DNA from: Helopsaltes ochotensis
Taxonomy: Eukaryota > Chordata > Aves > Passeriformes > Locustellidae
NCBI GenBank assembly: GCA_013400155.1
Contig: VXBM01000044.1
Coordinates: 210,160-274,159 of the forward strand
Direction: 5' to 3'
DNA length: 64,000 nt
Shown here: in pieces, positions 51,268-64,000 of the stretch
Layout: each line of letters begins with the position of its first letter
Position numbering within the stretch: the first letter of the stretch is position 1
Translations under genes and position numbers: made by a program
The notes under the pieces: generated by a model
The model's input: only the letters and a program-made list of their open reading frames with translations
What the model was told of the DNA's origin: nothing
Database searches by the model: none

Positions 51268-51343
<76 letters not shown>
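51268..51343. repeat. Poly-T homopolymer, 76 nt
   Basis: Seventy-six uninterrupted T, preceded by C/T-rich ctctttctttc and followed by gtcgttgttgttatttggtt. Confidence 0.97.
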
Positions 51344-51344
<1 letters not shown>

Positions 51345-54300
51345 TCGTTGTTGTTATTTGGTTTGTTTTGTTTTGCTTTTCACTGGATCCCCTTCCCTAA
51401 CAGTTCACCCATTTTTGTCTAGTTTTACCCTTATTTTGTAGAGGAAAGGTTAGAATATGAGACAATGCCAACAGTAAATAAAACTGACCACAGAAGACAC
51501 ATAGATCTACGCAGAATATCCACAGCAAGATCATGTGGCACACCACATACTCCCCTGCATAAAAAGATTCATTATTGCTCTAAATTAAAAACATTAAAAA
51601 ATGGCAAACAAAAAACCATAATGAGATGACGGCAGCAGTCAGATCAGGTCCCCTGCAATGAGAAACTTTGAAAAGCAGCTGAAATGTGAGAAGCAAAAAT
51701 TTAAGTCCCATGTCATCAAAACTGTGCTGATCATTCATTATTACAAACCACAGACCAGCCGCTGGCATTCACGCTTTCTCTCCTGCTCCAGGCACTCCAG
51801 ACACTACTTGCTTCCCCTTTCCCACCCACCTGACTGCAGGCCTCCTATTCCCACAGCCTCCCCGGATGACACTTCTTCCTTCCTGTTTGCAGAAAGGCAC
51901 AGCAATCGCCTTCCTGCATGTGCCTTCCCGAAGATAACTTGTGGCGTCTAGTCAGGGTAAAACACCACGCTGCTGATGGAAAGAACACTCTCCATCTAAT
52001 TAACATTTGAGCATTTCAAAATCAAATATTATTTAATAAACTGTTATGGCAAAGTGCTAGTGCCAATCAGTGGGAACTGTGGCTGTCAAAACATTTAAGT
52101 AATAAAACTCCCAGTCTGTTCATGACATGGAGAATGATGCCACTTCGTTTTCATTCTGAAAAGCAGCTGTAACCAGGTTAATTGAAAAGAAGGGTAAAGA
52201 GACCTCGAACTCACTGAAAATCTGCTCAGCAATCACATGCAAACACTACAAACAGAAAATGCCCCAGTTTGTCTGTTTTGTTTGGGTTTTTTACTAAGAG
52301 AAGAAAGAATATGCATTCAAACAGGTAAGGTGTGCATGCTTGGGAAATAATGCGAAAAAGGAAGAATCTCTGACTATATCAAACTTTAGGCACTGAATTC
52401 ACAAAGAAATTAACTGCTGCAATTTTTTGTGGGTAGCAAATACAAACATGTATTTTCAAACTTTTGTAGAAACGACACTTACAGCACAGAAAGTAGGGAC
52501 CAGTTACACAAGTCATCCTACTTCATGCACACATGAAAGGACTGTTTGGGAATGAGTTCTCTTAGCAGGAGTGATCACAGTTCATTTGAATTTCATATGG
52601 TAATTAACAGGCTTGTAAAATGCAGGAAAACAACTGTAATGGATGAGACAGAAGAAAATATTAAAGATTTAAGACATCTAGGGCCAGATTCACTGTAGAT
52701 TCAAGCAGCTTCATGCTGTTTCAGTGATGCAAAGCAGCTGTAAACCCAGCTTAGCCAGCCTGGAGCCACTGGAGCTCTTATCTGCTAAAAGAAAAGGATT
52801 TTTCACTGCAACAAACCTGGGTATGGAACTGTGGTCCTGCAGCCTATTGGCTAAAGGAGCAATCACTTTTGATACTTTGGGAAAACCTTTGTGCCCCTCT
52901 TGCTCAGCTCTGCCCTGCTACCCCATTTAACTGATGCTGAGGGTCCGTGGGAAAGGAGATTGCTCTTCAGTGCTGCGCTACAAGCTCCAGGGGAACAAAG
53001 AGACTTTGCAATTCCTCTTCAGCAGCAACACACAAAAATGAAAGACAGGAGGTCTGTAACCAAAAAAAAAAATAAAAAATAAAATTAAGAGAGTACTATT
53101 GAAGTAAAACTGCTTCTAGTGAAGTCATTTCTTGAAATCATTTCTTTAATATTCTCTCTTAAAGACTCACTTAATTGTGGCTCCATAAGAAAGCATTATG
53201 GAAAACAGATTCTTGTAAAATCTTTAGAGTGTGTGTGTGTGTATATACATACACGGATACATAAGGGTAGAAAATGCATACTTTTTTTGTTTGTTTTCAG
53301 GATAGGAATTTATTCAGGCTTTTTGGTTCCCCTGAGCAGCTATGAACAACAGCAGGTATGATTAAGAATTCAAGGTGGCTGGCAGCGAGGAGGTTTGACC
53401 TAATCTCTCTTGACTTTAATGCACTCTATGCATTTAAATGCAGCATGTCTGTGTGGAACACACTGTAGTTCTCTGGGGTGCAGCATATCTAATTTAGTCA
53501 CATGCATGCACTGAAATAGCTGTGTGCACATGGAGATCACTTTTTTTTTTTCAGTTTTTAGCCAAATTAGAGGATCAAAGCCATGTAAAACCTTTTGTAA
53601 TGTAACTTGAAGCCACATGTAATGAAACCAGATAGTTTTTCCTTCTTGATGTAAAGTCTTTCCTGTTTTCAGGCATTACTATAAACCTACATCTTGGTCC
53701 AGTCTGTAACTTGGTCCAGCTTGGATTAGCTTTGCAAACAGTTTGATGAATCTGGGATGATTTATAGCTGGAGGTAGAAACAAAACAAACAAAGAACCTA
53801 AAGTTTGGCCTACTTTACGCTCAAAATCGAGTGTAACCTCCTACTGACTCCTTTTGGATTTTGTGTCTTTTCCCAGAAGGAAAATCCCGAAGGAAAGGAC
53901 CCCACTGTATCCTGGATCCAGCATGAAAAAGATACTGCAGTGGTAAATGTAAAAGTAAGCTTCACAAATATCCTTCCCTTTTCTGGTAAATTTCCATTTA
54001 GACTTAAATGAGGGATTTATACCGAAAGAGATTGAGAAAAATATTTCTTCCTTAGTACCAAAAGCTGAATGTACTCATCTTTGTTCAGAAGACAAGAAGT
54101 ACATCTATCAAAGAGAACTTTATCCATGCTATCCACAAACTTGTTCATTCACTTTTAATTCTGCTTAAAAGGAAGAAGACAAATACCAGCAGGGATCTGT
54201 TTAGCTAAAGGAAGTGTGACATTCAGAAAAATCAATAGGGATTTGCAAAGAGAGCATGGCTTAAACTTAGCAGTGAAAAGAATGTGAGTTATAGAAGCTC

Positions 54301-56525
54301 TAAAGGTTCCTATTTCCTATCTGCTTCTAAGTCTAGTGGGTCCAAATTCAAGATACGTCTTCAGGGAATAAGGTGGTATCTGTGAAGAATATCCAACACC
54401 TTTATTTCATAACATGGATTCTTTCAAAAATTCTTTACTGGGTGGTATGTTTGTTCAGAAATTGTGCTGGCTCTTGGTATTTATACCTGTTACCAGTGCA
54501 CCTGGACCAGGTGACACTCTTATCTGGGCCAGGCCATCTTTGCTTTCAGCACCAACAAGAGAAGGGTAACAAACCAGTCCCACAAGGAACAGCTGTGCAA
54601 AATCTGCCTTAAGCAAAATCTGAATGAGCAGATGCTTTGCTCCTATGGACTGGTGTGAGTAACACTCTGTCCCACTTAAGGGAGAAGCTCAAACGAAGAG
54701 CTGATTGAAGTTGTTTGTGTATTCCAGTATTTGACCAGAAGGAATGGAATATTTATTTTGACACACCTTCATTCCCACATAACTAGAAAATAAAAGTATA
54801 AACATTGACAAATTTTTAAAAACATAACACTGAAGATATCTCCGATTCTTGATAAGAAAGCATTTTATGAATACAAATAAGAACACAGAAGCGTGGCCCT
54901 ATACAAGTCTAAATCCACAATTCTTTCCGTTATCAAAATTTTACTCCTGAGCTAAGAGGTTTTCAGTCTGTATCACATTACAATACATTCAACATTTAGA
55001 ATATCTTTTTTTATTTAAAGGTATCATAAGCAAGAGATTTGTGCTTATGTTACAACAGGTCGTGTTTCCTGTTATCAGTAGTGGTCACTTTCAAAGGACA
55101 GATGGACAGTTGAGGCTCAGCAACATCGCCATGAAATCTATCCACACCTTGTGTAAGGTCAATCATGCACAAACCCATTTAACCCCTCCCCCCAATCTTT
55201 AAAATACACATGAATCCTTTAATTCATTCTAGATCAAAATGCTGTTTTTCATCTATTTGAGGCACGAAAATGTATATATAATAGATTCAGAAAAAATCCA
55301 CATAATTATCCTGGTTGTATGTGAAATTTCCTTCAATCTTTGATCTATAATGTAGTAATGTGTCAACTCAACCAGAGTAGTTTTATGTGCAGGAAATAAG
55401 CTGAGTAGCTTCATGGTTAATTGATTAAAAGGTTCTAAAGAAGGTGCAAGATCAAAGACCAACTTAATGGTTTTATGTTACTCTAGAGAACTGTTGGTCC
55501 ACTTGTCTGACAAGATTGACCTTGGGCAATGAAGAAACAGGCAATTAAAAAAAATTGCAAAACTAAGACACAGATCATATTTATCTAGTTCAGCATCCTT
55601 ATTTCTGTTAGCAAGTATTAGATGGCAGACCCCAGTGCTCTTAAATGACACGTTAGTTTCATTTTGTTAGCCTTTTATGCTATGTGGTTTAAATATTGAG
55701 TACACAACAACACCACCAACAACAAAACACAAAATAAAAAAAACCAAGAAAAACACAAAAAACCCTCAGAAACTCAGACTCACATGATACCATGCCATTG
55801 AATAAAAATCTATGAAAACAAACAAATGTCAAACTATAGCTGAGGGACAATTCCTTGTAGAGTCCTTGGTCTGTGGAATCACTGAACTCCCTCAGTTTCT
55901 TCACTGGCACTTGGAATTGATGACGCCTCATAGCTCACAAGAATGGCTCATCTTGAGAAGTATATTAGGGAATGGGAGCTGCTCTGAAGTAACAATTGCT
56001 TAAAATAAAGGAGATTCAAAAAAAAAATGCATTGACTCTTAAAGAAGGATTTCAGAGGGCCATTCTTTAAATGACACTTCGAACCACTATACTTTCTGGT
56101 TAGGCTGTCATCACTGGGCCATTCAAAACTCTCATGAGCACAGTTTGCTTTATGTCTCCTGATTACAAGCACTATACTTACACTGAGGTAAAAGACAAAT
56201 ACTAAGAATTTCAGGGAAATAACGGCAAGAACTGCACAGAAAACTTTTCCACAAGCTGCACTATAACCAGAATCCAATTTTTTTCTGAGTTCTGATACAT
56301 TGTAGTACTTTCTAGCCACAACCAGATAATATTTTGCTTTAATTGAACAATTAGGACAATCAGTTAAAACACCAGCACTAAGACTGGAGTTAAGCTCAAT
56401 CTGACACTCCACTCCATTTCAGTCTGCAGTGCTTGAGCTTCTGGAAAACAGTAGTGCTTGCAAGCCAAATGCAGCCTCCCCTTCACACAGAGATGGCTTC
56501 ATAAGTCAGAGGCACAGTTACACTA
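51344..56525. other. Intergenic region, no gene recognised
   Basis: 5.2 kb of unique-looking AT-rich DNA with a short GT repeat at about 53228-53242. On the minus strand 55948-56412 is an open frame without an ATG start (see findings). I recognise nothing else. Confidence 0.6.
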
Positions 56526-57369
56526 TGTTATAGATGAATGTAGTAATTCTTGTTTTATTCGATATAGTTGATGTGTAATAGTATATAATATTGTGTTCGG
56601 GTTAACATAAAATAACTGAGGGAGCTGAGACAGGCAGAGGCTACGTCATCTCTCTCTCTAAAAGATCACCTACACCACCATGGAAAAGACATTTTAGCAT
56701 TTGAATGCCTTCAGCAGAAGAGTTCTATGAGGAGCTATTAAGCATATGAATAGGAGGTGTTTCGAGAAGAGGGGCAGAACGTCTACAGCAGAGTCCAAGA
56801 AAGAAAACTCAACAATGGCAGCCAGGTGTACCATCAGTCCTGAATCAGCAAGGAATTACACATGAATTACAAATCCAGTAGACCGAGTTGAGCGGACATT
56901 CCTTCCCAAACACCCATTCACCAGAATGAAGAAAGAAAAGCCAACTCCCCATGGACCTGTACCAGCTGTGTCATTGGACCTGGAGTGTCAGACTAAGAAT
57001 CTGAATGCCCAGCTACACCAGCAGAAATCAATCAGATACTCTCTCCTCGAAACTCCGAAACTGAAACTCCGTTTCCTGGAGAAAAGGACACTACATGAAT
57101 ATGTAAAAACTATTCTAGTCACAGAACTGCTAAATGACACGTTAGCCCAGCTGAAAAACTGTATAAAAGCAAGCCCCAAAAAGACTGCTTTTGTGAACCT
57201 AGGGGGACCCTGTGTTGGTCCGTGGTTCACCCAGTTCCCATCGCCTGGTTCAGGGCTGATTTTGTTCATGGCTTTTCAAATTTGATACCTAAATTTTTCA
57301 ATTTTATATTTAAATTTCTTAATAAAATCTTTATAAATTTCGATTGGTGATTTCATTTATAACACACTA
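56521..57369 (+). mobile_element. Solo ERV LTR with CACTA target-site duplication
   Basis: The LTR proper is 56526-57364 (839 bp). It begins TGTTATAG and ends TTATAACA, so its termini form an inverted repeat with the canonical TG...CA ends. The same 5 bases CACTA flank both sides (56521-56525 and 57365-57369), the duplication made at integration; five bases fit ERVL-type integrases. A TATA box (tataaaag, 57162-57169) and AATAAA (57321-57326) give + orientation. No internal retroviral genes are present, so recombination between two LTRs probably removed them. The 119-codon ORF inside has no retroviral similarity that I can see. Confidence 0.85.
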
Positions 57370-60044
57370 AAAATAAATCACATTTTCCTCTTCTGTATTA
57401 ATCTTGCTCTCCCCAAAATTAAGATACTCTTACATGGTTTTCTATGCATTTTCTAATGTTTCTATGGATAATATTGTCCCTCTCCAGCAAATTTTCATCT
57501 CTTACTGTGAAACAAGGCCCCATCCTCATGTAGCACTACAGCTGCTTCCACCTTAGCAAAAAAAGAGAACTCATTCTCCAGGTGTTTATCTTTCCTTCAA
57601 TATGACCAGGAGATGTTGGCCATGTGGCTAGAGGTATCACAAGATGCCCACCACTAGGAGCAAAATTATGAAGGCATCATTGACTCTGAAAACAACTTGA
57701 TGGAAAACTTTTCTGTTAAGAGACACCTAGGAAAGGACTTGGATAGTCTGAACTATTGGAAAGAGAGAGAGTCACATGAAATGTCACAAGACACAGCATC
57801 TTTGAGAGACTCCTCTCATCTGTGGATTATAAATTAATTAACACATCTGACCAGTGTGTTAATGACACTGTTCTGTGACTACCATTAATGTCTTCTATTT
57901 ACAGAACATGACTTTCAGGTCAAGGATGTAGAAGTTCCCTGTTGTTCCATTTATTTAAAACAAACAAACAAACCCCTACTACTGCTCCTGCTGGCCTGCT
58001 TCACTTCACAAAGAAGAATATCCCACTTGAGCAGACCAGCTGACAGCTCTGCTAAGTGCCTGATAAGCTGCCTGTCCTGGGTCACCACTGAGTGGGAATT
58101 TCAGAGCTGTGTAATGGGATTAGCTTTCCCACACCATTCCCAGAGAGCCTATTGTTGAAAGAGGAATAGTTTTATTCATGGGAACAAGTCAAACACAAAC
58201 CCTTGGCAAGTCAAAATAAGAAAAAATAAACAAACATATGGAGTTTTGGCAGAATCTGGGATTTGCCCTATTTGAAATTTCTTTTTAAGCTGATGAAGAA
58301 GTTGACTGATCTGGAATGGACCACTACATTTACAATAGAGCTAAAGAGTAACTCATTAAAGACTCCTCTTTTGTTTTGATAAAAGATCTTTCATTACCTC
58401 AAAGCCCTTTCCTTCACAAAGATCCAAAAGAAAACCAATCCCAACTCAGCAACACGTCTTTGGGATGAGAGGAAAAAATACTAACTGCTAAACTTTCTGT
58501 GGAGGAGTCTTGAATTAGTCATTTTGTAGTTTTGCAAGTACAAAATGCAGGGAATTTTTGTCATTTAAGGACATAATAATTTTCAATGTGAAAATTCCCT
58601 TTATTGGAGTATAAATGGTGCCTTGAGGGCACATAACAGCATTGAATTTGGCCTGGCAGAATCAGTTTTATTGTATTCTACTGTGCAGAATCAATTCCTT
58701 CAGTAAAATTATCACATGACATTTTTTAGCCTGCTCAAGTTCAGTCTTGTTATTGTAAATTACTTTGTAGTTGAGAGGTATATCCAAAAATGTATACTTA
58801 ATACTGTCTTGAACCTTTTCTTTTATAATCTAAAACTCTTCTTTTTTTGTTTTTATCTAGCCATTTTTGTGGCTCATACTTCCAGTATAAACATTTTTCA
58901 CAATTGTTTCTACATCTCAATTTGATTTTCCAAATGATTAACAGTACTCCAAAGAGATCCATTGGGAATGGTACTTTCTGTTTTATTTTTCTTAATCTTC
59001 TGTGGACGTGATGTGTTTCCAATCTCTTGTTACCAACAGATTGTCACTGAAGATTTGATTGTCATCTCTGCTTTTTTGGTGCTTCTATTTTTCACAGTAA
59101 CCTGTTGCCACATTTAAAATGTCTGTACCTGTGCATTTGGACCTTACACCTCTTCAGCATGTTGTGCCTCTCACAGTTTTATGGTATCTTCACATTTTTT
59201 GTTTCTGCACCAATCAAGCACCTGGGGAAATAGGGCATCATGTGGAGTCTTACAAATTTCCCAAACTGCAAGGCTGGGTGAACATTGCTGGAGCAGAAGT
59301 ATCACTGTAGGGATTAGCAAAAATGTTATGCTGTGAAAATATACCAGCTCAGCTGGAATTAATTTGGGAAAGCCTCACACTATATAGTGTGGTTTGAAGT
59401 CTGAAATGTCTCAGAATCTTGCAAAAATAAGAATTTTCTCTTATTAAAATAACTATTGTACTTTCAGATTGCACAGAAGATTTCTTCTACCTACAGCCTG
59501 CACACCAGGAAGTGAAGAAATGTGGTGCTGAGCTGCAATTAATAAGCTCAGTCAGAGCTTGATGAGAGCTAATGAACTCCTACAGCTTCTTGCTGACTGT
59601 GTGGCACCATGCAGCTTTCTTGCCATCCTTTTTTTAATCATTTCAGGTCCAGGGGTGTGGTGTTGGGTAGTTGCTGGCATGAGTCCACAGGCCTTATTAA
59701 CACCAGAGCTCCTGCTCAGGGCTGTGCAGGCACACAGTGCCTTTGGACCCACGTTGGCTCTAGAAGCACTACGGTGTTTGTAGTTGCACTATTCCCAATT
59801 TCACAGTCTTCCAAGCACAGCTGATGCTCAAAACCCATCTCCCAGGGTTTGTTCTACTAAGTGGTCAGGAAGCAGCTGTAAGAGACTTAAAGGTCATAAT
59901 TGCCTCAAACAGTGCTAAGATCACTGAAGAACTTTGCCCACTATGACAGACTGTATAAAGAAGCAACTGCTCATCTGTGACCGCCAAACACACCCCATCC
60001 CATTCTGAACATGTTTCAGTGAATTCCCAGATTTTTGGGCATTG
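57370..60044. other. Intergenic region, no gene recognised
   Basis: 2.7 kb between two LTR insertions. It contains a short AAAC run near 57957. No other repeat or gene was recognised. Confidence 0.6.
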
Positions 60045-60533
60045 AGCTACCTGTGTGGGACCTGAGATGAGATAAAGGTGGTACTATTGTCCAATTAGCT
60101 CAAATCAGGAAGAGGGTAAACAAGTTGGGGGAGCACTGATAATGGACACAAAGAATCCACAAAGAAAGCAAAGTCAGCAACTGTGCTGAACTCAGCCCTG
60201 ACTTGAGTCCAGCAGGGAGAGGACACGGCCCGCCGACTCAAAAGAAGAGGAAGACTGAGCACGGGACTAATTAGCATTGGAAACAAGGGAATCATTTAAC
60301 CAATAGAATAAGAGAACTTCATACCCAATGAGAATTGATTCTTTGTTTGCTAAAATGTGTAAGTGAGGAGAAGTTTTGAGTGACCTCATGATCCCCACTA
60401 CAGAACGGTGCCCGTTTACCTGGGATGCGCTTGTCCGAGCCTGCTGTGGCCAGCCCTGGCACCACTACAAGCGTCTGAACCTTCCCCCGCGTCTCTGGGT
60501 GACCTGGTGGGTTCTGAAGAGCACGTAACCCTT
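60045..60533 (+). mobile_element. LTR-like sequence, probable U3/R part
   Basis: GC content rises sharply over its right half. Two CCAAT boxes (aaccaatagaa near 60300 and cccaatgag near 60325) precede an AT-rich tgctaaaatgtg and then GC-rich sequence (ggtgcccgtttacctgggat, tctctgggtgacctggtggg). This resembles retroviral U3-R-U5 organisation on +. No polyA signal or target duplication was found, and boundaries are approximate. Confidence 0.35.
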
Positions 60534-61018
60534 TGTTACTGACGGTGACTACGGTGGAGACAAAGGGAGAACTCTGTTGGGGGGTAACTGCACAGGTTTA
60601 TTGGAGCATCCTCACCCAGGGAGTTCTGCCCCAGCAGAGCGATCTGACTCTCGGGTCAGTACCTAATATTTGGGGGAGGAGTAAGGAAAAAGTTACATTG
60701 GTGACCAATGGGGGAAACACAGCAGTGGTTCAGAGAGTAAGGGACATTTCCAGGGGTCAGTGAGGGAAAGGTAGGGGGGGAATCTCTCGGGTCCTGTCCA
60801 GTCACCAGGTAGTGTCCCTGGAACCTTCAAGACCCGGGGAGTGGCCCCCATATGAGAGACAAGCCCCAGGGGCAGGGAAATAGAGGATTGACACACCACT
60901 GTAACTTGTAAACAACTTCAGGAACAAACCATAAGGGAATGAAACAGGGGTACAAGGAATGAACCATCTTGAACAATAACATTCATATAAAACTGGAAAC
61001 CAGAAATGCACCAATACA
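60534..61018 (-). mobile_element. LTR-like sequence, antisense
   Basis: On the minus strand it starts TGTATTGG (61018) and ends CAGTAACA (60534), giving TG...CA termini. It has an inverted CCAAT box near 60703 and AATAAA at 60602-60597, followed by a GC-rich stretch. These are LTR features in LTR order. No target duplication flanks it, so it may be nested in, or joined to, the neighbouring LTR-like block. Confidence 0.4.
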
Positions 61019-64000
61019 CCCCACCACTAAGAACAGAAGAAGACCAATGGGGCACTGTCTGGATTCATGGGTGGTGATACCTTTCTACTTAATCCACCCA
61101 CTTTTTTCTATTTCCTTCTATCTCTCTCTACATCACATTTACTGTTAACTGAAATCCATACTATTGACTTCAGCCTATAGTGTAGTTTGCACTTTAATTT
61201 GGGTAGAGGCATCTCTCTAATAATCATAATAATCAGATCTTAACAGCAGCACTCCAGAAAATTGTATTTGTACCTGTATAACTGAAGGAAATAGTAATAT
61301 CAGCAGATTTTTGAAAGCACACCTATCAAAACTAGAATATGTAGATGTGTTTGGGTCTGTCAGATTCAGACAAAGAGATTTTTCTTAGGAATAAAATATC
61401 TGGTGCTTGCTTGTCAAAAGAGTGGACTAATCTTTTTTCATTTTCCTTGAGACAAGGTCCAGTGTCTAAGAGTACTAAGAAATGAAAGATTACTGGCTGA
61501 CATGTTGTTTTAAGTGAAAGACCAGTTGTACAACAAAAACTAAAAAGTAGGTTTAAATGGTCATCGCCTCTTCAATTTAAGAACAAACTATTAAATGAAT
61601 TCCTAACTACTACTGTCACTATCTAAAGCCAAAACAGTAAAACAATTGAGTGCAAAATCACACTTTAGTGAAGAAGGATAATATAAAATATTTTCATTTG
61701 AGTCAAAGAAATAATGTACATTCTGAATAGCCTCTCATGCAGCAACCATTGCCCCTGATGGATTATTAGTATTCAGCAAAAACCACAGAGCATTAAAATA
61801 TTTATTCAAATTAGAATGTATCTAATCAGAACAAACAAAACAAATCAACCAACCAAACAAAAAGCCTTCTGTTGGTGACCTAATCTTCTCACACTACTCT
61901 CTGCTTTTCTCCACTACTTGGGGAATGCACACAACATTTGTCCTAACAGATACAGCCCTTTTGGGACTGTGCAAGGACACCAGTGGATTTACCACTATTC
62001 GCCCCTCATGGATTGTTTTGCTTTCCACAATTATAACATCACTGTTTGCTGAAGTCATCTTTAGAACGCTGTGCTAGATTACAAGATTGAATTCCACACT
62101 AGAAGTGCTCATGGGATCATTTTAGCACTGCATTCAATGGCATATATGCTAAATAAAATGGATGGATACAGAATGGAATAATACTGCAGGACTGAGTCTG
62201 CATTGCTCTCAAGAACATGTTATACCAATATATTCAGGGGCACTGCACTTCCTAGATTGGGCTGGTAATAGACATGGTGACATTTCAGGTTTACGGATAG
62301 AAATCTAACCAGTGGCTGATGGGAGCATTTGAGAGGTCAGCCTAGAACAGAGACCAGACTGAAGTGGCCTGGCATAAACTTGCACCTATTTTCAGAATAG
62401 GAAAAGAAATAAATAAGAAAAGAAAATAGTAATGAAGGAGGATTACAGGAGAAAACACTGTGGGGTCTTCTATATGCGTTAATATGTATAGCACATGTAG
62501 TGTGAATCAGCTGACAGTTATAAAGCACATTCTGGCTCACTGTAGACAGAAGTGCTTTGCATTACTGTTTAGAAAAATCAGCACAATTTAAACTGTGATT
62601 TTACAGAATGTCTAGAAAACTTAAAACCTAAAGAAGTTTGGGGCTTTAGGAACAAAGAGATGGTATTGAGATTTTGAAAAATGACATTGTATTTTTCATA
62701 ATCCGGTCAAAAAAACCCTTAAAACCTATATGTGAGATGACATAAACCTGGGCTGCTCATGATGCAACCTTGAAAAATCCAGAGCAGAAGAACTATTTGA
62801 CAAGAAATAAAATTCGCTGATAGCAAATACTCATCCAACATAAAAACATGAGGGTGAGCTGCAAGACTCCTTGTCAGGCTACTGTGAATACTAATAATCT
62901 CCTGAGATTCAACAGAACTCCCCATGAGAGAAATCCATTGAAAACTACTGAATATGCTGCAGTCATCCCTGGCTCAGGATGTTATTGAATGGCAGAAGGA
63001 TGAAAGCTGGTAGAATACTCATGAGAAGTGGTATGTACTTGGTTGCCTTGGTTCATGTGGTCTTCCCTGTACACTCTCTTCAGCTCTCTCAGACTGAACA
63101 CTCAATGAACAGACTCTATGATGCATTAATCTTTGATCTTCCCAGTGTTGAATTCAACAAAAGTTAGACAGAATGTGCAATAGTTTTGAAATTATATGTT
63201 TTTTGGGATGACAAGTTCACAGTATTTAAAGACACAGTTCATTTATGAACAGAATTACCTTTCAGACTTGAAGCTGATAGGAAATGTTGTACTGGCCACA
63301 TGTCCATACCTTGTCTCATGGCAAATAACTGACCTGGCAGGCTCTTGGGAAGTTTCCTCTTCGCCTCCCATTGTGTGTATCTGTCAGTGTTTATCCTGCA
63401 GAATTTACCAAGTTTCCAGGCCCTTGCATTCCTAGCCTTTCTGACAACACCACTACTCTTTCCAACCTGCTCTCGAGATTAGTTTCACATCCACAAGGAC
63501 ATCAGCTTGAGATTCTCCAGTCAACCAACACAGGGGGCACTACCTGTGCTGGCATCCAGCAACAGCAGGACAGTCTTTAGCTGAACAGTACAGTGAGGTA
63601 CTCATTCCCCACATTTACCCTTCCCATCCTTTCCTTTCTCTTCCTCAAAAGTGCACATGCTCATAATCTACCATTTCAAATACAGACCGCAGAAGTGTAC
63701 TATGTTGAGCAAAAGCTTCTCTCCCTTCCCCCTTGCCCCCCTTTTCCTCTAATTAATTATGTCATTTCTCTAGCCTCTAGTTTCTCTTACCCATTCTCTT
63801 CTCATATAAAGAGTAGAACAATGGAAAACCAAAATGATATCTGAATTACAGCCCATGAACAGACAAAGTCTAAAAGACATGAGTTTGAAAACATCTCTGG
63901 GTTCTGCTGCCATCTCACCTCCAGTATCGTCATTTTTAATTCCCCCTGCCCCCACTTTCTACATTCATTGCATTATTTCTCACTGCAACTCCAGTGCACT
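61019..64000. other. Intergenic region to window end
   Basis: 3.0 kb of AT-rich DNA. No exon, RNA gene or repeat family was recognised. A C/T-rich segment lies around 63593-63800. Confidence 0.6.

Noticed and set aside
56926..57285. 119-codon ORF inside the solo LTR
   Set aside because: It spans the LTR promoter region, has no recognisable retroviral domain, and LTRs rarely encode proteins.
47076..64000. A second protein-coding gene such as the PACRGL/KCNIP4 neighbours known 3' of human SLIT2
   Set aside because: No exon with recognisable protein similarity on either strand; they probably lie beyond the window.
1..64000. CRISPR arrays, bacterial operons, insertion sequences, attachment sites
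   Set aside because: This is vertebrate nuclear DNA; no regularly spaced repeats or prokaryotic gene structure are present.

Overview
The window is vertebrate nuclear DNA, almost certainly from a bird. It is AT-rich and intron-dominated. It carries five CR1 LINE fragments, some still ending in the avian CR1 3' octamer-like tail (ATTCTATGATTCTRTG or its reverse complement), and avian-type retroviral LTRs. No Alu or L1 sequence was recognised.

The only gene I can support is the 3' half of SLIT2, on the + strand. Sixteen constitutive coding exons lie between 2170 and 45387, all with GT-AG introns and compatible phases. Together they encode 770 residues plus the stop. If the protein ends at residue 1529 as human SLIT2 does, the first complete codon here is residue 760 and the Arg-Thr cleavage site falls on 1121/1122, as in the human protein. 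In order the exons encode the fourth LRR domain (its N-cap is upstream of the window), LRR C-cap, EGF1-EGF6 with the proteolytic site between EGF5 and EGF6, laminin G, EGF7-EGF9 and the C-terminal cystine knot. The product is a secreted ROBO ligand for axon guidance and cell migration.

Layout: 1-2169 is the tail of an intron. 2170-9036 holds D4 LRRs and C-cap, with two CR1 copies in the introns. 13247-15148 holds EGF1-3. 15149-26333 is an 11.2 kb intron containing a candidate 27-nt in-frame microexon at 18836-18862, the most interesting observation here. 26334-28761 holds EGF4-6. 29104-39888 holds laminin G and EGF7, with CR1 copies, an antisense LTR fragment and a long pyrimidine tract in the introns. 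43842-45387 holds EGF8-9 and the knot. The 3' UTR probably runs to about 47.1 kb. From there to 64000 I see no recognisable gene: AT-rich intergenic DNA with a 76-nt poly-T run, a complete solo LTR flanked by a CACTA target duplication (56521-57369), and a GC-richer LTR-like cluster at about 60.04-61.02 kb.

Family identities come from remembered protein and repeat sequences, not searches. Exon boundaries are read directly from splice consensus and reading frame.
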